Source: Thinopyrum elongatum
Taxonomy: Eukaryota; Streptophyta; Magnoliopsida; Poales; Poaceae
DNA: 64,000 bases
NCBI GenBank assembly: GCA_011799875.1
Contig: CM022301.1
Span: forward strand, 217,492,526-217,556,525
Direction of reading: 5' to 3'
Position 1 is the first letter of the stretch. Every line of letters starts with the position of its first letter. Below are positions 20,671-31,151 of the stretch, one piece after another. The position numbers and the translations under genes were made by a program. Under the pieces are notes generated by a model, which was not told the origin of the DNA, made no database searches, and was given only the letters and a program-made list of their open reading frames with translations.

Positions 20671-22948
20671 AAGGCGAGCGCCATGCGCCTCTCAAGTCTC
20701 CGCTCGTGACACTCTCACGTAATAATGAGTGGGGCTGTACACGCCCCGGAGTCTCCTGAGTGCTGCCCCTGAGCCTCATGGGGGCTCCCACCACGTCTTA
20801 GTGGAAGCCCCATGCTCCGCGCTGGCGGGAAGACTAGAATACTAGTGTAGGTGCCGGACGCGGCTGTTCTTTTGCTTGCTTTCTGTAGCTGGTTTGCCAC
20901 TTCTTGGAATGAAATTCGAAATTCTTGCGTCTTTATTTGAAAGGGTTGGGGATCTTTCTCCTCGCAATGTTTTCTCTTTCGAGTCTCGCCTTAGGGAGAG
21001 TGGCAGTTGCTCGTCGCTCTTTCCCGCGCGTCCCGCGAGCGGGGGCTGGGCACGGTGTGCACGCCTGGGCTTGCCCATGCGCACGCCTCGCCAAAGCCTT
21101 CGTCTCCTAATCTTTGGCGTCCTAATCTTCGCCTCGCGCGATGCCCTTAAACGAGCCAACGGGCATGTACACCCTCCTGGGTCCGCACCTCCTGGCCTCG
21201 CCGGGCACTGTGACCCGGTGTACCAGCAATGGTCGTTCCCCGCTCGGGGGCTCGCATGGGGCGTGTCGCCTTGGGAGGCATCCTCGGATCTCCGGAGGCC
21301 CCATATCCTCATGACCCACTGGAGACCTCGCGGCCACTGGGCACCTCCTGAAGCCGGAGAACCTTCGGGTCCTTGAGAAGGAAACCCCCGGCAAGATCTC
21401 TCTGGAACAAGAGGCACGCAGGGGACCCAAGCTCCGGAGGAACACGCCCCCGCGGTGCAGGAGTCTACTACGAGCACACCAAGCTATCTACTACGAGCAC
21501 ACCAATCTATCTACTACGAGCACAGCAAGCTAAGTTACCTTAATCGCGATCAACAAGAGCCTGTCGATTGGTAGCAACACGAATGCTGAGATACAAAATA
21601 AAAAGTGTTAACATAAACGACGCAAGTGCCATGGTTCATTACATGCCCCGGCAGGGCTTTCTACATTTCTTGATGCAGAAAAAAGAGAAAAAGCAAAAAG
21701 CGGCCTCGTGACCACGGCGGCTCCTGAGGCCTGGCCCCAGCAACGCCCGCGCTCAGTCGGAGTCCTCCTGCTTCACCGGAGCGGGGGCGAGGCGGCTCAT
21801 CGCCCTCCCCGGTCTGGGCTCGGCGGCGTGGCGGCTCGTCGTAGTCGCCGTCGCTCGTGCCCCCCCCCAGAGGAAGAGCCACCGCTGCTGGGCGGGTCGC
21901 GGCCGTCGCCAAGGGCGAGTTCGCCGTCGAGGATGCCGCTGCCCCTCCGGCTGTCGTCGTCAGAGGGGCGGACGTCGTCGTCATCGTCGCCATCCTCCGG
22001 GCAACACCCCAGGCGCCTGCCGTCTTCCCCGAAGACCCGGACATAGAGGGTCCTCGCTCCGTCGTGCCTGAAGTGGAGAGTACATCTCCCCTGCAGGCCG
22101 TGCGCGCGGGCGAACGACTGCCACCCACGATTCAGGAATACGTTGCCGGCAGGGGTGACCTTGACCTCCACCCACGAGGCCTTGCTGCAACAACCGTCGG
22201 CCTATAGCCAGAGGCCGCCAGGCTCTCCGGCCGGCAGCGCACCCACGAAGAAGCGCGGGAGCTGGAACCAGGTGCTTGTCGGCCTCTCCGCCCACACCAC
22301 GAGCTTCGAGGACGCGTCGACCGAGTGGGATCACGGGCGCGGTGGCTGGACGGCTGCCGCATGCTTCCCCCCGTGGCCATGACCGCCACGACCACGATAG
22401 CTTCCGGCACGGGAGGGAGCCCTCTCGAGACCACCAGAGGTGGCACCGACCTTCGAGGGGGTGTGCCCGCGCCCTCGGGGAGCCACCGCCGACGTCGCGG
22501 CATGCTTGCAGGGACAGCAGCGGCCCCTCTTGGGCGGCGGCGAGCCTGGCCCCTCTCGTAGGGCCTTGCCCTTCTCTTCAGCGGATAACCTCTTCACCAG
22601 CGCCATGGATGCTTCGGCAAGACGGCGCGACAACGGAGACGAAGAAGGAGTGAGCAGCGAGAAGATGTAGATGGGCTCGGGGCTCCGCCCCCTTCCCCAT
22701 TTATAGGCGGAGGAAGGCTAACCGGCGGCCTCTCACGTTCCAAGCAATGATGGCCCTGATGCATGCAGCATGCAGTTGTCAAGTCGGGCAGTTGCCGAGG
22801 CGGCGTGGGGAAGCGGAGACGCCCACGTCCTATCAAGCGCCACGCGTCAAGCCTGGCCCGCAGGTGATTGGGGCCCGCAGCGCTTCGCCCTTGCCCCTTG
22901 GCTTCGCCTCGAAACCAAGTTCGAGCGCGCCTAGGGCCCGGGGGCTAC
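20671..22948 (+). mobile_element. Element B: 3' non-coding region (contains the antisense B3-type ORF)
   Basis: About 2.3 kb lies between the end of integrase and the 3' LTR. 20,671-21,790 shows no supported plus-strand gene; at 21,469-21,532 a 21-base unit (CTACTACGAGCACACCAA-like) occurs three times in tandem. 21,797-22,633 holds the antisense B3-type ORF described separately. The end, GGGCCCGGGGGCTAC at 22934-22948, is the purine/G-rich tract preceding the LTR. Confidence 0.8.
21797..22633 (-). pseudogene. Antisense ORF of element B with a B3-type DNA-binding domain, broken by two stops
   Basis: On the minus strand one frame runs from ATG at 22633 to a stop below 21797, about 279 codons, with two in-frame stops: TGA at 22333-22331 and TAG near 22,205. 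The N-terminal part is Arg/Gly-rich. The middle reads TWFQLPRFFVGALPAGEP, KASWVEVKVTPAGNVFLN and RGWQSFARAHGLQGRCTLHF, then TLYVRVFGEDGRRLGCCPED. The order 'K-x-W-x-V ... F-L-x-x-G-W-x-x-F-A-x-x-x-x-L ... G ... L x F' is the pattern of plant B3 DNA-binding domains (REM-like). The C-terminus is acidic then Ser/Gly-rich. The orientation is opposite to gag-pol. Extra antisense ORFs are known in Tat-lineage elements; a B3 domain suggests capture from a host transcription factor. Moderately sure of the fold, not of function. Confidence 0.62.
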
Positions 22949-23816
22949 GGTCGGTGTTCTGGGAACCAGGGTACCAAGACTTGCCTGCCTGCGGGCCATG
23001 GCGTGGCTCCATCAACGGCCTGGTATAGCCCATCTACAAGACCTTCAGGACAAGACCCTCGGGAGGGGCCAAGCCTTGCGAGGCGGACGACACCAAGACC
23101 TCCTGAGGGAGCGGCCTCCCCAGGTGGCCTCCCGAGGAGCGGAGATTTCTATGCAGGTACCCCGCCTCATGAGGCTACGATGGCGCAAGCCATGACGACC
23201 AAGGCCAAGCGGGCACCAGCGGGCGCAGAGGAGGCAGTTTCCTCTTTGGTGCTAAGGAAGCAAGGACAGACGCGGGTTCCCAAGGAATCTGGCAAAGGTT
23301 TCCATTCCAGTGCTACAAGACCAAGACCGCCTGGACGGCAGGATGGATGTCATCGTCGAGCCCACCACTGCGTCACGGCCGGAAGCTTTGCAGACGAACA
23401 CCACCTTTTGTTAGGATAAGATGTACTAGTTGTCCCCTTTCAAATTGGCCACTGTGGGATCCCTTCCCGCCTACGATTTGGGAAGAGGACCGAGGCCACT
23501 ATAAGTATAGGTTAGCCACCACCGAAGAGGAGGACGGACAACAAAACCCCTGAACCCCGTGAGGTTGTTCATCCCTTGTACCAGTTCATCCTCAGCCCCT
23601 CGTGAGGCCAATCCACCACAAAGCAGGAGTAGGGTTTTACACCACAAGGTGGCCCGAACCTAGGTAAACTCATGTGTCCATCTTCTTCCTCTCCTTCGCG
23701 CGAGTCCGGCTAGGCTAGGTCGTGGGGCGACGTGTAGGCTGGCTTGAGAGGTTGAGTTCTTCGCACATGCCCCAGAGTTCGAACCTTCTTGGGTCTGCGG
23801 AGCCCTGAATCTGACA
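22949..23816 (+). mobile_element. Element B: 3' LTR
   Basis: 868 bp, matching 902-1756. Its first base is G instead of the expected T (GGTCGG versus TGTCGG), and it contains a 13-bp tandem duplication (GGCCTCCCCAGGTGGCCTCCC, around 23,110-23,130) absent from the 5' LTR. It ends CTGACA, followed by the duplication TTTAT at 23817-23821. Confidence 0.9.
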
Positions 23817-23821
23817 TTTAT

Positions 23822-24668
23822 GATTAGATCTATCCATGAATATTATTTGGGTTTTCTTTGAACTCTTTTATGCATGATTATTATACCTTCGTATTTCTTC
23901 TCTGATTTATTGGTTTGGTTTGGCCAACTAGATTGATTTATCTTGCCATGGGAAGAGGTGCTTTGTAATGGGTTCGATCTTGCGGTGCCCAATCCCAGTG
24001 ACAGAAAGGGACATGACATGTATGTATTGTTGCTATTAAGGGTAAAAAGATGGGGTTTATTCGTACGTGAGTTTATCTTGTCTACATCATGTCATCTTGC
24101 TTAAAGCATTACTCCGTTTTCCATGAACTTAATACACTAGATGCATGCTGGATAGCGGTCGATGTGTGGAGTAATAGTAGTAGATGCAGGCAGGAGTCGG
24201 TCTACTAATCTTGGACGTGATGCCTATATACATGATCATTGCCTTGGATATCTTCATAATTATTTTCTTTTCTGTCAATTGCCCAACAGTAATTTGTTTA
24301 CCCACCATATGCTATTTTCTCGAGAGAAGTCTCTAGTGAAAACTATGGCCCCCGGGTCTATTTTCTATCATATATTAAAACCTAAAATACCTTGCTGAAA
24401 TTTCCTTTTATTTTGTATTTTTGTTAGATATATTTATCAAAACCTATACAATCTAATCTTGATCATAACCGTCGAGGGATTGACAACCCCTCTACGCGTT
24501 GGGTTGCAAGTATTTGTTGTTTGTGTGCAGGTGTTGTTCACATAGTGTTGCTTGGTTCTCCTACTGGATTGATAACCTTGGTTTCATAACTGAGGGAAAT
24601 ACTTATCTCTACTGTACTGCATCATCCTCTCCTCTTCGGGGAAATCCCAATGCAGCTCACAAGTAGCA
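23822..24668 (+). mobile_element. Element A: 3' LTR, second part
   Basis: Continues the LTR split at 901. It contains the segments GGGATTGACAACCCCT, CTCCTACTGGATTGATA and ACTGAGGGAAATACTTATCTCTA that also occur in the solo LTR at 53,005-53,807, and ends with AAGTAGCA at 24668, like the solo copy (AGAAGTAGCA). The bases that follow, GCTGC, should be one copy of A's target duplication; the other copy is outside the window. Confidence 0.82.
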
Positions 24669-24759
24669 GCTGCCACATGTCATATCCCTCGGGTTGCCTG
24701 GCCCCATCCACTACTTCCCTGTTACCACCGGGCAAGAGGAAGATGGGCTCGAGGGCTAC
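24669..24759 (+). mobile_element. Remnant of an older gypsy element (3' end of internal region)
   Basis: A 91-base remnant ends in GATGGGCTCGAGGGCTAC, resembling the polypurine/G-rich tract of Tat-type elements (compare GGGCCCGGGGGCTAC before the 3' LTR of B). It would be the sequence into which A inserted. What follows at 24760 is an LTR that by its promoter runs on the opposite strand, so the junction is unusual. Confidence 0.45.
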
Positions 24760-26040
24760 TGTCGGTGTAAATAAAACTAGGGTAATGAAAATTTGGTACG
24801 GTGGGCCTAAAAACAAACCGGGCCGTGTGTTTCTGTGTACGAGGGGAAGGTCTTGAAAAGGAAATGGTGTAGGCTATGCTCCTATGGTTTCTTCGCGAGG
24901 CCTCTCCAGGAAGGGTGCGCCGATGCGCCCGGGAAGGAAGACCTCATCTCCAAGGCACAAGGATGATGACCCCTCCTCAAAAGGACGGTTGCTGATGCTA
25001 GGTGGCAGAATAAGGGTGTACGGCCGGGCCTCCCACGTATGCTCCTGGGGAATCCGTGTGAAGCAAGGCATCCATGGCAGTCATGGTAAGATTTGCCTAC
25101 TGTCCACCGCGCTACAGTGGATGTACTTCACCACCACCCGATGAATACCGAAGAAGGCAGAAGTGTCCAGGAGGTAACACACTGCCCCAGAATGTCATGC
25201 ATATGATGATCTATGGGACCAGCAAAGGCCCCTTGGCGGTTCGACTGGGGAGATCAACAAGCACAAAGAGAGCAGAACTAGCAGAATGCGCGAAGTTTAC
25301 CCAGTTCGGGCCGCTCTGAAGCATAAAACCATACTCCTGCTTTGATTGTAATGAGTGTATATGCACTAGTACAAGGAGCGACTTGCCGGCAAGGTTGCGC
25401 GGGAAGTGCAGCTAGGAATGTAATAGGGCAAAGTGTCAACCTTTGTAAAGGTAGCGATGAGCCTCCTTTTATAGAGAAATGGGTCACCACAGTGGCAAGA
25501 TGGTAATTACATAAGGTGAATAGTGACTACAGTGCCAAATACCTTACTCTGACGGGTTAGGACAAATGCATTAAATGCGCCGTGAGGTGTCACGTTGATG
25601 GAGCTCCCCGACAAGAGTTGTCTCTCCTTCTGTGTCGTTCGCCCATCTACCTCATATTTCCTTGACACGATCCTAGGATGGGTGTCATTAAAGTTGTGTC
25701 TTCGTCGGCGAGCTGCCATGTGCCCAGACAAAGCTCACCTAACTGCCTGCCTGCTCGACACCTATACGACAAGTGACAAGCTGGTCGATGAGGTGGAGCG
25801 GTGGCAAGGCAGTGGAACCTTGTCGGGTTCGAAGCTTGTCGGGTCTTCACTAGCTTGCCGGCAACCCCAAGCTTGATCTTCTGTACTTCTGATCACTGAC
25901 TTGGGTGTCTTCTTTGCATCTTGTGAACTGGTCTTGATCTTGTTCTTAGGTGCCCTCCGGCAAGCCTTGCCGTCGGGAAGGCTTCCACTGCCTATGCACA
26001 AGTCTGGGGTATGAAGGACCCAAATCTTAGTACACCGACA
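24760..26040 (-). mobile_element. Element C: 3' LTR
   Basis: 1,281 bp with terminal TGTCGGTGT...ACACCGACA. Orientation is shown by a TATA box readable only on the minus strand (CTCTATAAAAGG, plus-strand 25465-25476) and by the minus-strand motif AAGCAGGAGTATGGTTTTAT followed by CGGCCCGAACTGGGTAAA, which element B has on its coding strand. Short TTGCCGGCAAG-type palindromes occur several times (for example 25,383 and 25,856). Confidence 0.82.
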
Positions 26041-26434
26041 GGAGCTCCTGGGCTGGGCCACATACGCATGCAAGTTGTCGTTGGGCTAGGCCCAAACAGT
26101 GCACAAGCACGCGTGGCAGGAGATAATTGTCATAATCTTCTCTTTAACCATGCCACCCACGACGCGCATTAAATGCGGAACGTGGGAGAGGTGGGATGGA
26201 ACGGCTGCATTGGTAGTGCGCCTGCAAAAGTGCGTCCACGTCGAACAGTAAAGAGCCAGCCTTGCAACTTCCCCATAAAAAGGAATCCACAGAGGGAGCT
26301 GCTCATTTACCTTCCCTTCTTTCCAATCTAGCAGCCGCCGTTGTCTTCCTCTTTGCGGCCAAAGCAGAGCACATCTCATCCACCCGCTGCCTCTACGCAT
26401 CTGCTCCTCCTCAGCCCCTGCTCTCTCGGCCGCC
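26041..26434 (+). promoter_or_regulatory. Candidate promoter/leader of the antisense ORF of element C
   Basis: Between the LTR and the ATG at 26435 lies a stretch with CCCATAAAAAGG (about 26270), a TATA-like box 160 bases upstream of the ATG, then a pyrimidine-rich leader. The ATG context GCCGCCATGG is a strong translation-start context. This is inference from sequence only. Confidence 0.35.
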
Positions 26435-29400
26435 ATGGCACCAAAAGCAAGCAAGGACAAGGCGGAGAAGGTCGTTGACCTGGATGCGGAGGCAAGGAAG
26501 GAGGATCTGGCGAAGGCGCGGAGACATCACGTAGTCTTCAAGCTAGTGCTTGACAGGAGCGACCTAGTGGAGCGGTAAGCCTACATGTGGGGGAAGAAGA
26601 CGAAAGCTCACACTACCCCCCATGTGTTTCTCGGCTCCGTCAAGGGCAGCACAGATAAATTCCCTTTCTTTGTTGCATATTTTTACTGCGGACTCTGCCC
26701 CCCTTTTTCTGATTTCTTCAACGACATCATGTACACATACGGCTTCCATCTCCTAGATTTCACGCCAAATGTTGTGACATGCATGTCAGTCTTTGCGCAT
26801 CTTTGCGAAAACTTTGCCAGAGTAGTCCCCAACACAGCCCTCTTCTGCCACTACTTTGTTCCACGTGTCAAAATAGGGGACGCCCTCTCTGGTGCTATCA
26901 CCTGGATTCCAAGGGGTTGGAACAAGGATAAATACCCAGAAGGGAACCTTCATCGGAAGTGGGATGAGTGGCAAGTAGAATGGTGCTGGATCAAGGAGGC
27001 AGATTTCCCGCCGTTTTGCTTGCCCCGGTAGACGAAAGTGGTCCGCGACAAGGACTGGAGCGACCTGGAAAAAGACGATGAGAAGCTAACCATTGCCATT
27101 ACCAGAATCCATCGCCTTAGGGCTGGCGGGCTCACAATTGACATGGTTGGCGCTGATTTTCTTCGCGCCGTCAAATTGCCCCTCTGCAGAACAAGGGAAG
27201 GCCAGCTTGGGAGTTCAAGAACGTTGCATACATCATGAGGTTGCACCTAGGGTTGAACAACAACTTGACAGTCCTCCAACATACTTCTCTCTGCCATGCG
27301 CTGTTCAGGCCAGACGATAAGTACAAGTTGCCGGCAGGCATAGTCTCCTTGTGCAACAATTCTGCCCTGAACTCCATCATAGCCATGATGGCAGCATGCA
27401 ACACCCATGGCCTTGACGGAACTTGGGCCGAACCTTCTACAAAGCGCGTGCAGGAATTTTTTTGAGAACTTGACGGAGAAGGGCATCACAAAAGAACCCG
27501 AGCCCATCCGCCCCACTACCAGGAAGTGGCCTATATTGCCAACAGGGCGGAGGAGGCAAAGTTAGCCGAAGGGGCCGGCAACTTTGGTTTCTTGGACGCC
27601 GACGCCGGTGAAGAAAGAACGGTGCCCGAGGAGATCCTTGCCGAGCAGGGCGAGGCTACCAGGGAACAGGACGACGAGGCTGCTGGGAACTCTGCTAGCG
27701 AGGATACAGCCGACGAGCGGCTATACGGGGAGCCCCTGCTCCGTCAAAGAAGCCACGCGTCCTCCGGAAAGCCTCCTCTGGCGATCCAGTGCATCCGTCT
27801 TCTTCAAGTGACAAGGTTGCCTACAAGGGGGTGACTGGCAAGGCTTCGCAGCGGCAAGGAACCCAACAACAACCGACATGGCACACGAGACGTACAACCG
27901 CGACAACAACTGGAGCAGCGGGATCGTCACGCACGACCGCGCCGGTAACTGGAGCAACAGGGTCATCTCAACCTGCTGCTCCTGCTATAGCCAAGCGCGC
28001 GAGGACTCCTACCCCTCCCCCCTCGCACAAACACTGGGCCAGATGTCAACTTTGACCTATCTACCCCAAGTGAAGGCGAAGCAGAAGAAGAGTAAAAGCT
28101 CTTGCCGTATCCTTTAATCTTTGACCTTTTGATTTGTTGATTTGACTTATCTTGTTTTGTTTCCACGGGGACGCAGAAACACTGGCGTAGAGGCAAGCAA
28201 AGAGAGCAAAGACCTCGACGGGTAACGAGCCACCAGCAAGCATCATGACCGATCTAGAGATCGTCGTCATCAGCCTGGAGCTCAGTCCTCGACGCAGCCT
28301 CCAGCACAGCCCGCAGTGTGAGTCCATCACTCATTTCCCGCTAGCGAGCGTCGGTGTGGAGTTCTTCACCGCTCACATCAACGAGCATGCAGGAGAAGCA
28401 CGACACGAAAAAGAACATCCAAAGGCAAGGCTTGACGTGCCGTTCTCCTCGACCACAGCGCCCGGAGATGGCTCTCCGGCAAGGGCCTCCACTGGCGAAC
28501 CTATCCGCGTTGAGGAGGAGCCGGCAAGCATGGGTGCCGGCAGCCACGCGACATCAACTGATGTCGCCAGAGGAGAAGAAGTCATTCCTCAATAGTCTCA
28601 TACAGGTAATCCACTTGCTTTTGAGCATTTGTTTTTCATTTTATGTTTTCTTGAACTTGGCCTTGAATTTCCTTTGTTTGTTTGCTCCATCTTCAGGTCC
28701 ACTCCCAACAGATCACATGAACGTTGATGTTGATGTGACGGGGATCGTGAAGGATGCCATCGCTGGAGCCGACAGGATTGCTGCCGATGAGGCCGCCAGG
28801 GCTGCGCACGAAGAGGCCGCCAAGAAGGTTGTTGAGGAGGCCGATAACGACACCAGTGAACCAACTGACGGTATTCCCGTCGCAGGAGCACTTGGCGCTG
28901 TCCCGGTCACAAGGTCATCAGTTGTCGGCAAGGCAGTTGTTGAGGATCAACCATCAACATCTGACGCCCCTCCATCAAGCAGGTATCTCAAGGTTGGTGA
29001 CAATCTATTCGTCAGCATCCCAGAGACGGCAAGCACTGGGGCGCCAACTGAGGGAGAGAACTTCACTGAAGACATCCTCACTGCTGCCGGGCTCAAGATC
29101 GTCGACGAACCACGCGCAAGCAGCAGCGGGTCTAAAGAAGAGCAGCTCCTCAAGGCCATGAGCGGCAACTGCCAGCAGCTCCAATCACTTCACTGTAGTC
29201 GGACAAAGAGCTTGGACTCCAGGGCAGCAGTTGTATGAGCAACAGAGACAAATTTTTAGAAGCGCATCGAAGAAACGCAAATCTGGTAAACTGAAGCCCT
29301 CCAAGAAGTGACCAACTACCGGGATCAACTAACCAAGGACTAGGAGAAGTTTGTGATGGAGAAGTCTGATGCTGAAGAGGTGCAAGAGGAGGCCAAACAG

Positions 29401-30363
29401 AGGATGGCAGCAAAGGATGCTGAACTGAAGAAGCACAAGATTGGGCTTGATACTCATGAGGAGGACCTTACCACGCGCGAGGCAGCACTTGCCGCCAAGC
29501 TTCACAGCAAGGATGAAGAAATTGGAAGTCTTGTCGTGCGGCGAACCCAGGAGCCGGAGTAGAAGCACAAGGAAGCACTTGAGGCTTAGGCCGTGAATCA
29601 CGCCGGCAAGCTCAAGGAGGATGTCAATGCTACCGAAGCTGCAGAAGCCGCCAACAAAGAGCTGGAAGGCAAGGTGAAGAAGTTGGAGGCAGATCTTGAG
29701 GTCAGTAGCAAGGAAGCCTCGACGCTCAAGGACGATAGAGAGAAGACACTCTACGACTTGGCGGAGATGCAAACTTCCATATCTGCCAAAACAAAGATCT
29801 CAACACAGCCAACGAGGCCATTGTCGGTCTCAATTTGAAACTGAAGATGAATGAAAAATCCCATGAAGAGAGCAGAGCTCGGGAGAAGGTTCTGGTCAAA
29901 GATCACCAGAACGAGAAGAATCCGCTCGCCAGTGCCGCCAATACTTACAATGATTTTGAGAAAGGCGTGAGGATCTGGACCGATCGCCTTGTCGATATAG
30001 CTCAAAACCTCACTACACAACTGTCCACCATGGGTCTATAGAACTTAGCTACTCTGCCAATGAAAGGGTGAGCGTGAGCGCCAGACTGACTATGTTCTTT
30101 GAGAGCATTGTTGATGCCCTCAAGCTGCTCCAAGCTAACCAATCCACTTCTCTTGTCGAAGAAGCCCGCAAGCTCTGCCAGGCTGTCCTCTTCAAGGTGC
30201 TTGTTAATGTTGGTTATCAGAATCCCGACACCAACTTCACCAATGTCCTCGGTAGCCTGCCGAAAGATGCAGATTGTCGCAAAGGTGATTGAAGAGCTTG
30301 TCGTGCCTATTGTCGCAAAGGTGAGCCAGGTCAAGAGGGTTGAAGGCCAGCGCCGGGACTAGT
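26435..30363 (+). pseudogene. Antisense ORF of element C: PF04195-type 'putative gypsy type transposon' protein with coiled coil, spliced and broken
   Basis: The frame begins at ATG 26435 in a strong start context. After a TAA (26576) it continues with PHVFLGSVKGSTDKFPFF, YGFHLLDFTPNVVTCMSVFA and PNTALFCHYFVPRVK, the conserved pattern of PF04195 proteins carried by grass gypsy elements. A TAG at 27029 and a frameshift near 27,170 interrupt it. A variable Thr/Pro/Ala-rich part follows. Apparent introns are 28,113-28,174 (GTATCC...ACGCAG) and 28,608-28,697 (GTAATC...CTTCAG). From 28,700 to about 29,900 the product is Glu/Lys/Ala-rich with strong coiled-coil character (MEKSDAEEVQEEAKQRMAAK), followed by a conserved-looking C-terminal stretch. 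Convergent to pol. No biochemical role is established for this class; here it is inactive. Confidence 0.75.
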
Positions 30364-31151
30364 CGTCTCGCTTCGTCTTGTCGCTAGCGGTCCAGAAAGA
30401 CAATATTTATTTTAAGTTAGAACCGCAGCAAACCATTGATGTCATATAACTTTGCTGTGTTTGAATGAATGTATGCTATTTCCCGTGTTCAGATTTGTTT
30501 TTGCATATCTTGTACCAATGCTGTTTTGGAAACTTGTCGATGCGCACACTTGCTGCGAGCGCTTGAGGAATGGGTCCTTAGCAGCCTGTTGGAAGTGCTG
30601 CTGTGGGCAAGGTAACTTGCCGATCTCAGTGCAGCTACTTAAATTGCTGAGCGGACACGAAACAAAGTAAGAGCACAAGCTAATCACGACAAGGTTCCTT
30701 CGCGTGCAGGTTTTCCATACAAAAGCCAAAAATGTTCAAGGGAAAGTAGCTCTACAACAAAGTTTTTTTTTAAGTTTTTCAACTTAACTTTTCTTTGTTG
30801 TACTTCTCGCCATAGAATGTTAACTTGAACGTCACTTGTCGGTGTCCATACCATCACTCCCCCCGGCAAAATTTTACGCGAGGCAACCTTCTGTCCTTTG
30901 AGAAAAAGAAAGAAGAGAAAATAGAGATATGGAACCTTGATGGTTCATTAACACTCATACAATGCAAATGTAACACAACATCACATACAAGCACATATAT
31001 TTCAACATGTGAATTGACAAGAGTTGTGAAACACTTAGCTTTATTTCACTATACACAGGGTCTGCGCCTGGCTTTGTACAAAGTATTACATGCCTTGTCA
31101 GCAGACTCGTACAAAAGGTGGTTGCCGGGCAGCCCGGCAACCCGTGCCTTA
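30364..31151. other. Spacer between the convergent antisense ORF and pol of element C
   Basis: About 790 bases with no supported gene. It lies 3' to both convergent reading frames and so would hold their 3' untranslated parts. AT-rich, with a T9 run near 30,761. Confidence 0.5.

Larger units (their letters stand above)
902..23816 (+). mobile_element. Element B: complete but inactive Tat-lineage gypsy retrotransposon containing nested element J
   Basis: B is bounded by two similar LTRs (902-1756 and 22949-23816) and a perfect 5-bp duplication TTTAT (897-901, 23817-23821). Without the nested element J and one CGGGG duplication it is about 8.6 kb. The order is LTR, TGGCGC-type primer site, gag remnant, protease, RT, RNase H, a second RNase H, integrase, a 3' region with an antisense B3-type ORF, polypurine tract, LTR. 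The second RNase H is a hallmark of the Tat lineage. Coding regions contain several stops and frameshifts, so it cannot supply its own proteins. The two LTRs differ at several tens of sites by eye, so B is clearly older than J. Confidence 0.9.

Noticed and set aside
22132..22503. Overlapping minus-strand frames across the B3 region
   Set aside because: Shadows of the frame that carries the B3 pattern; Arg-rich without recognisable motifs.
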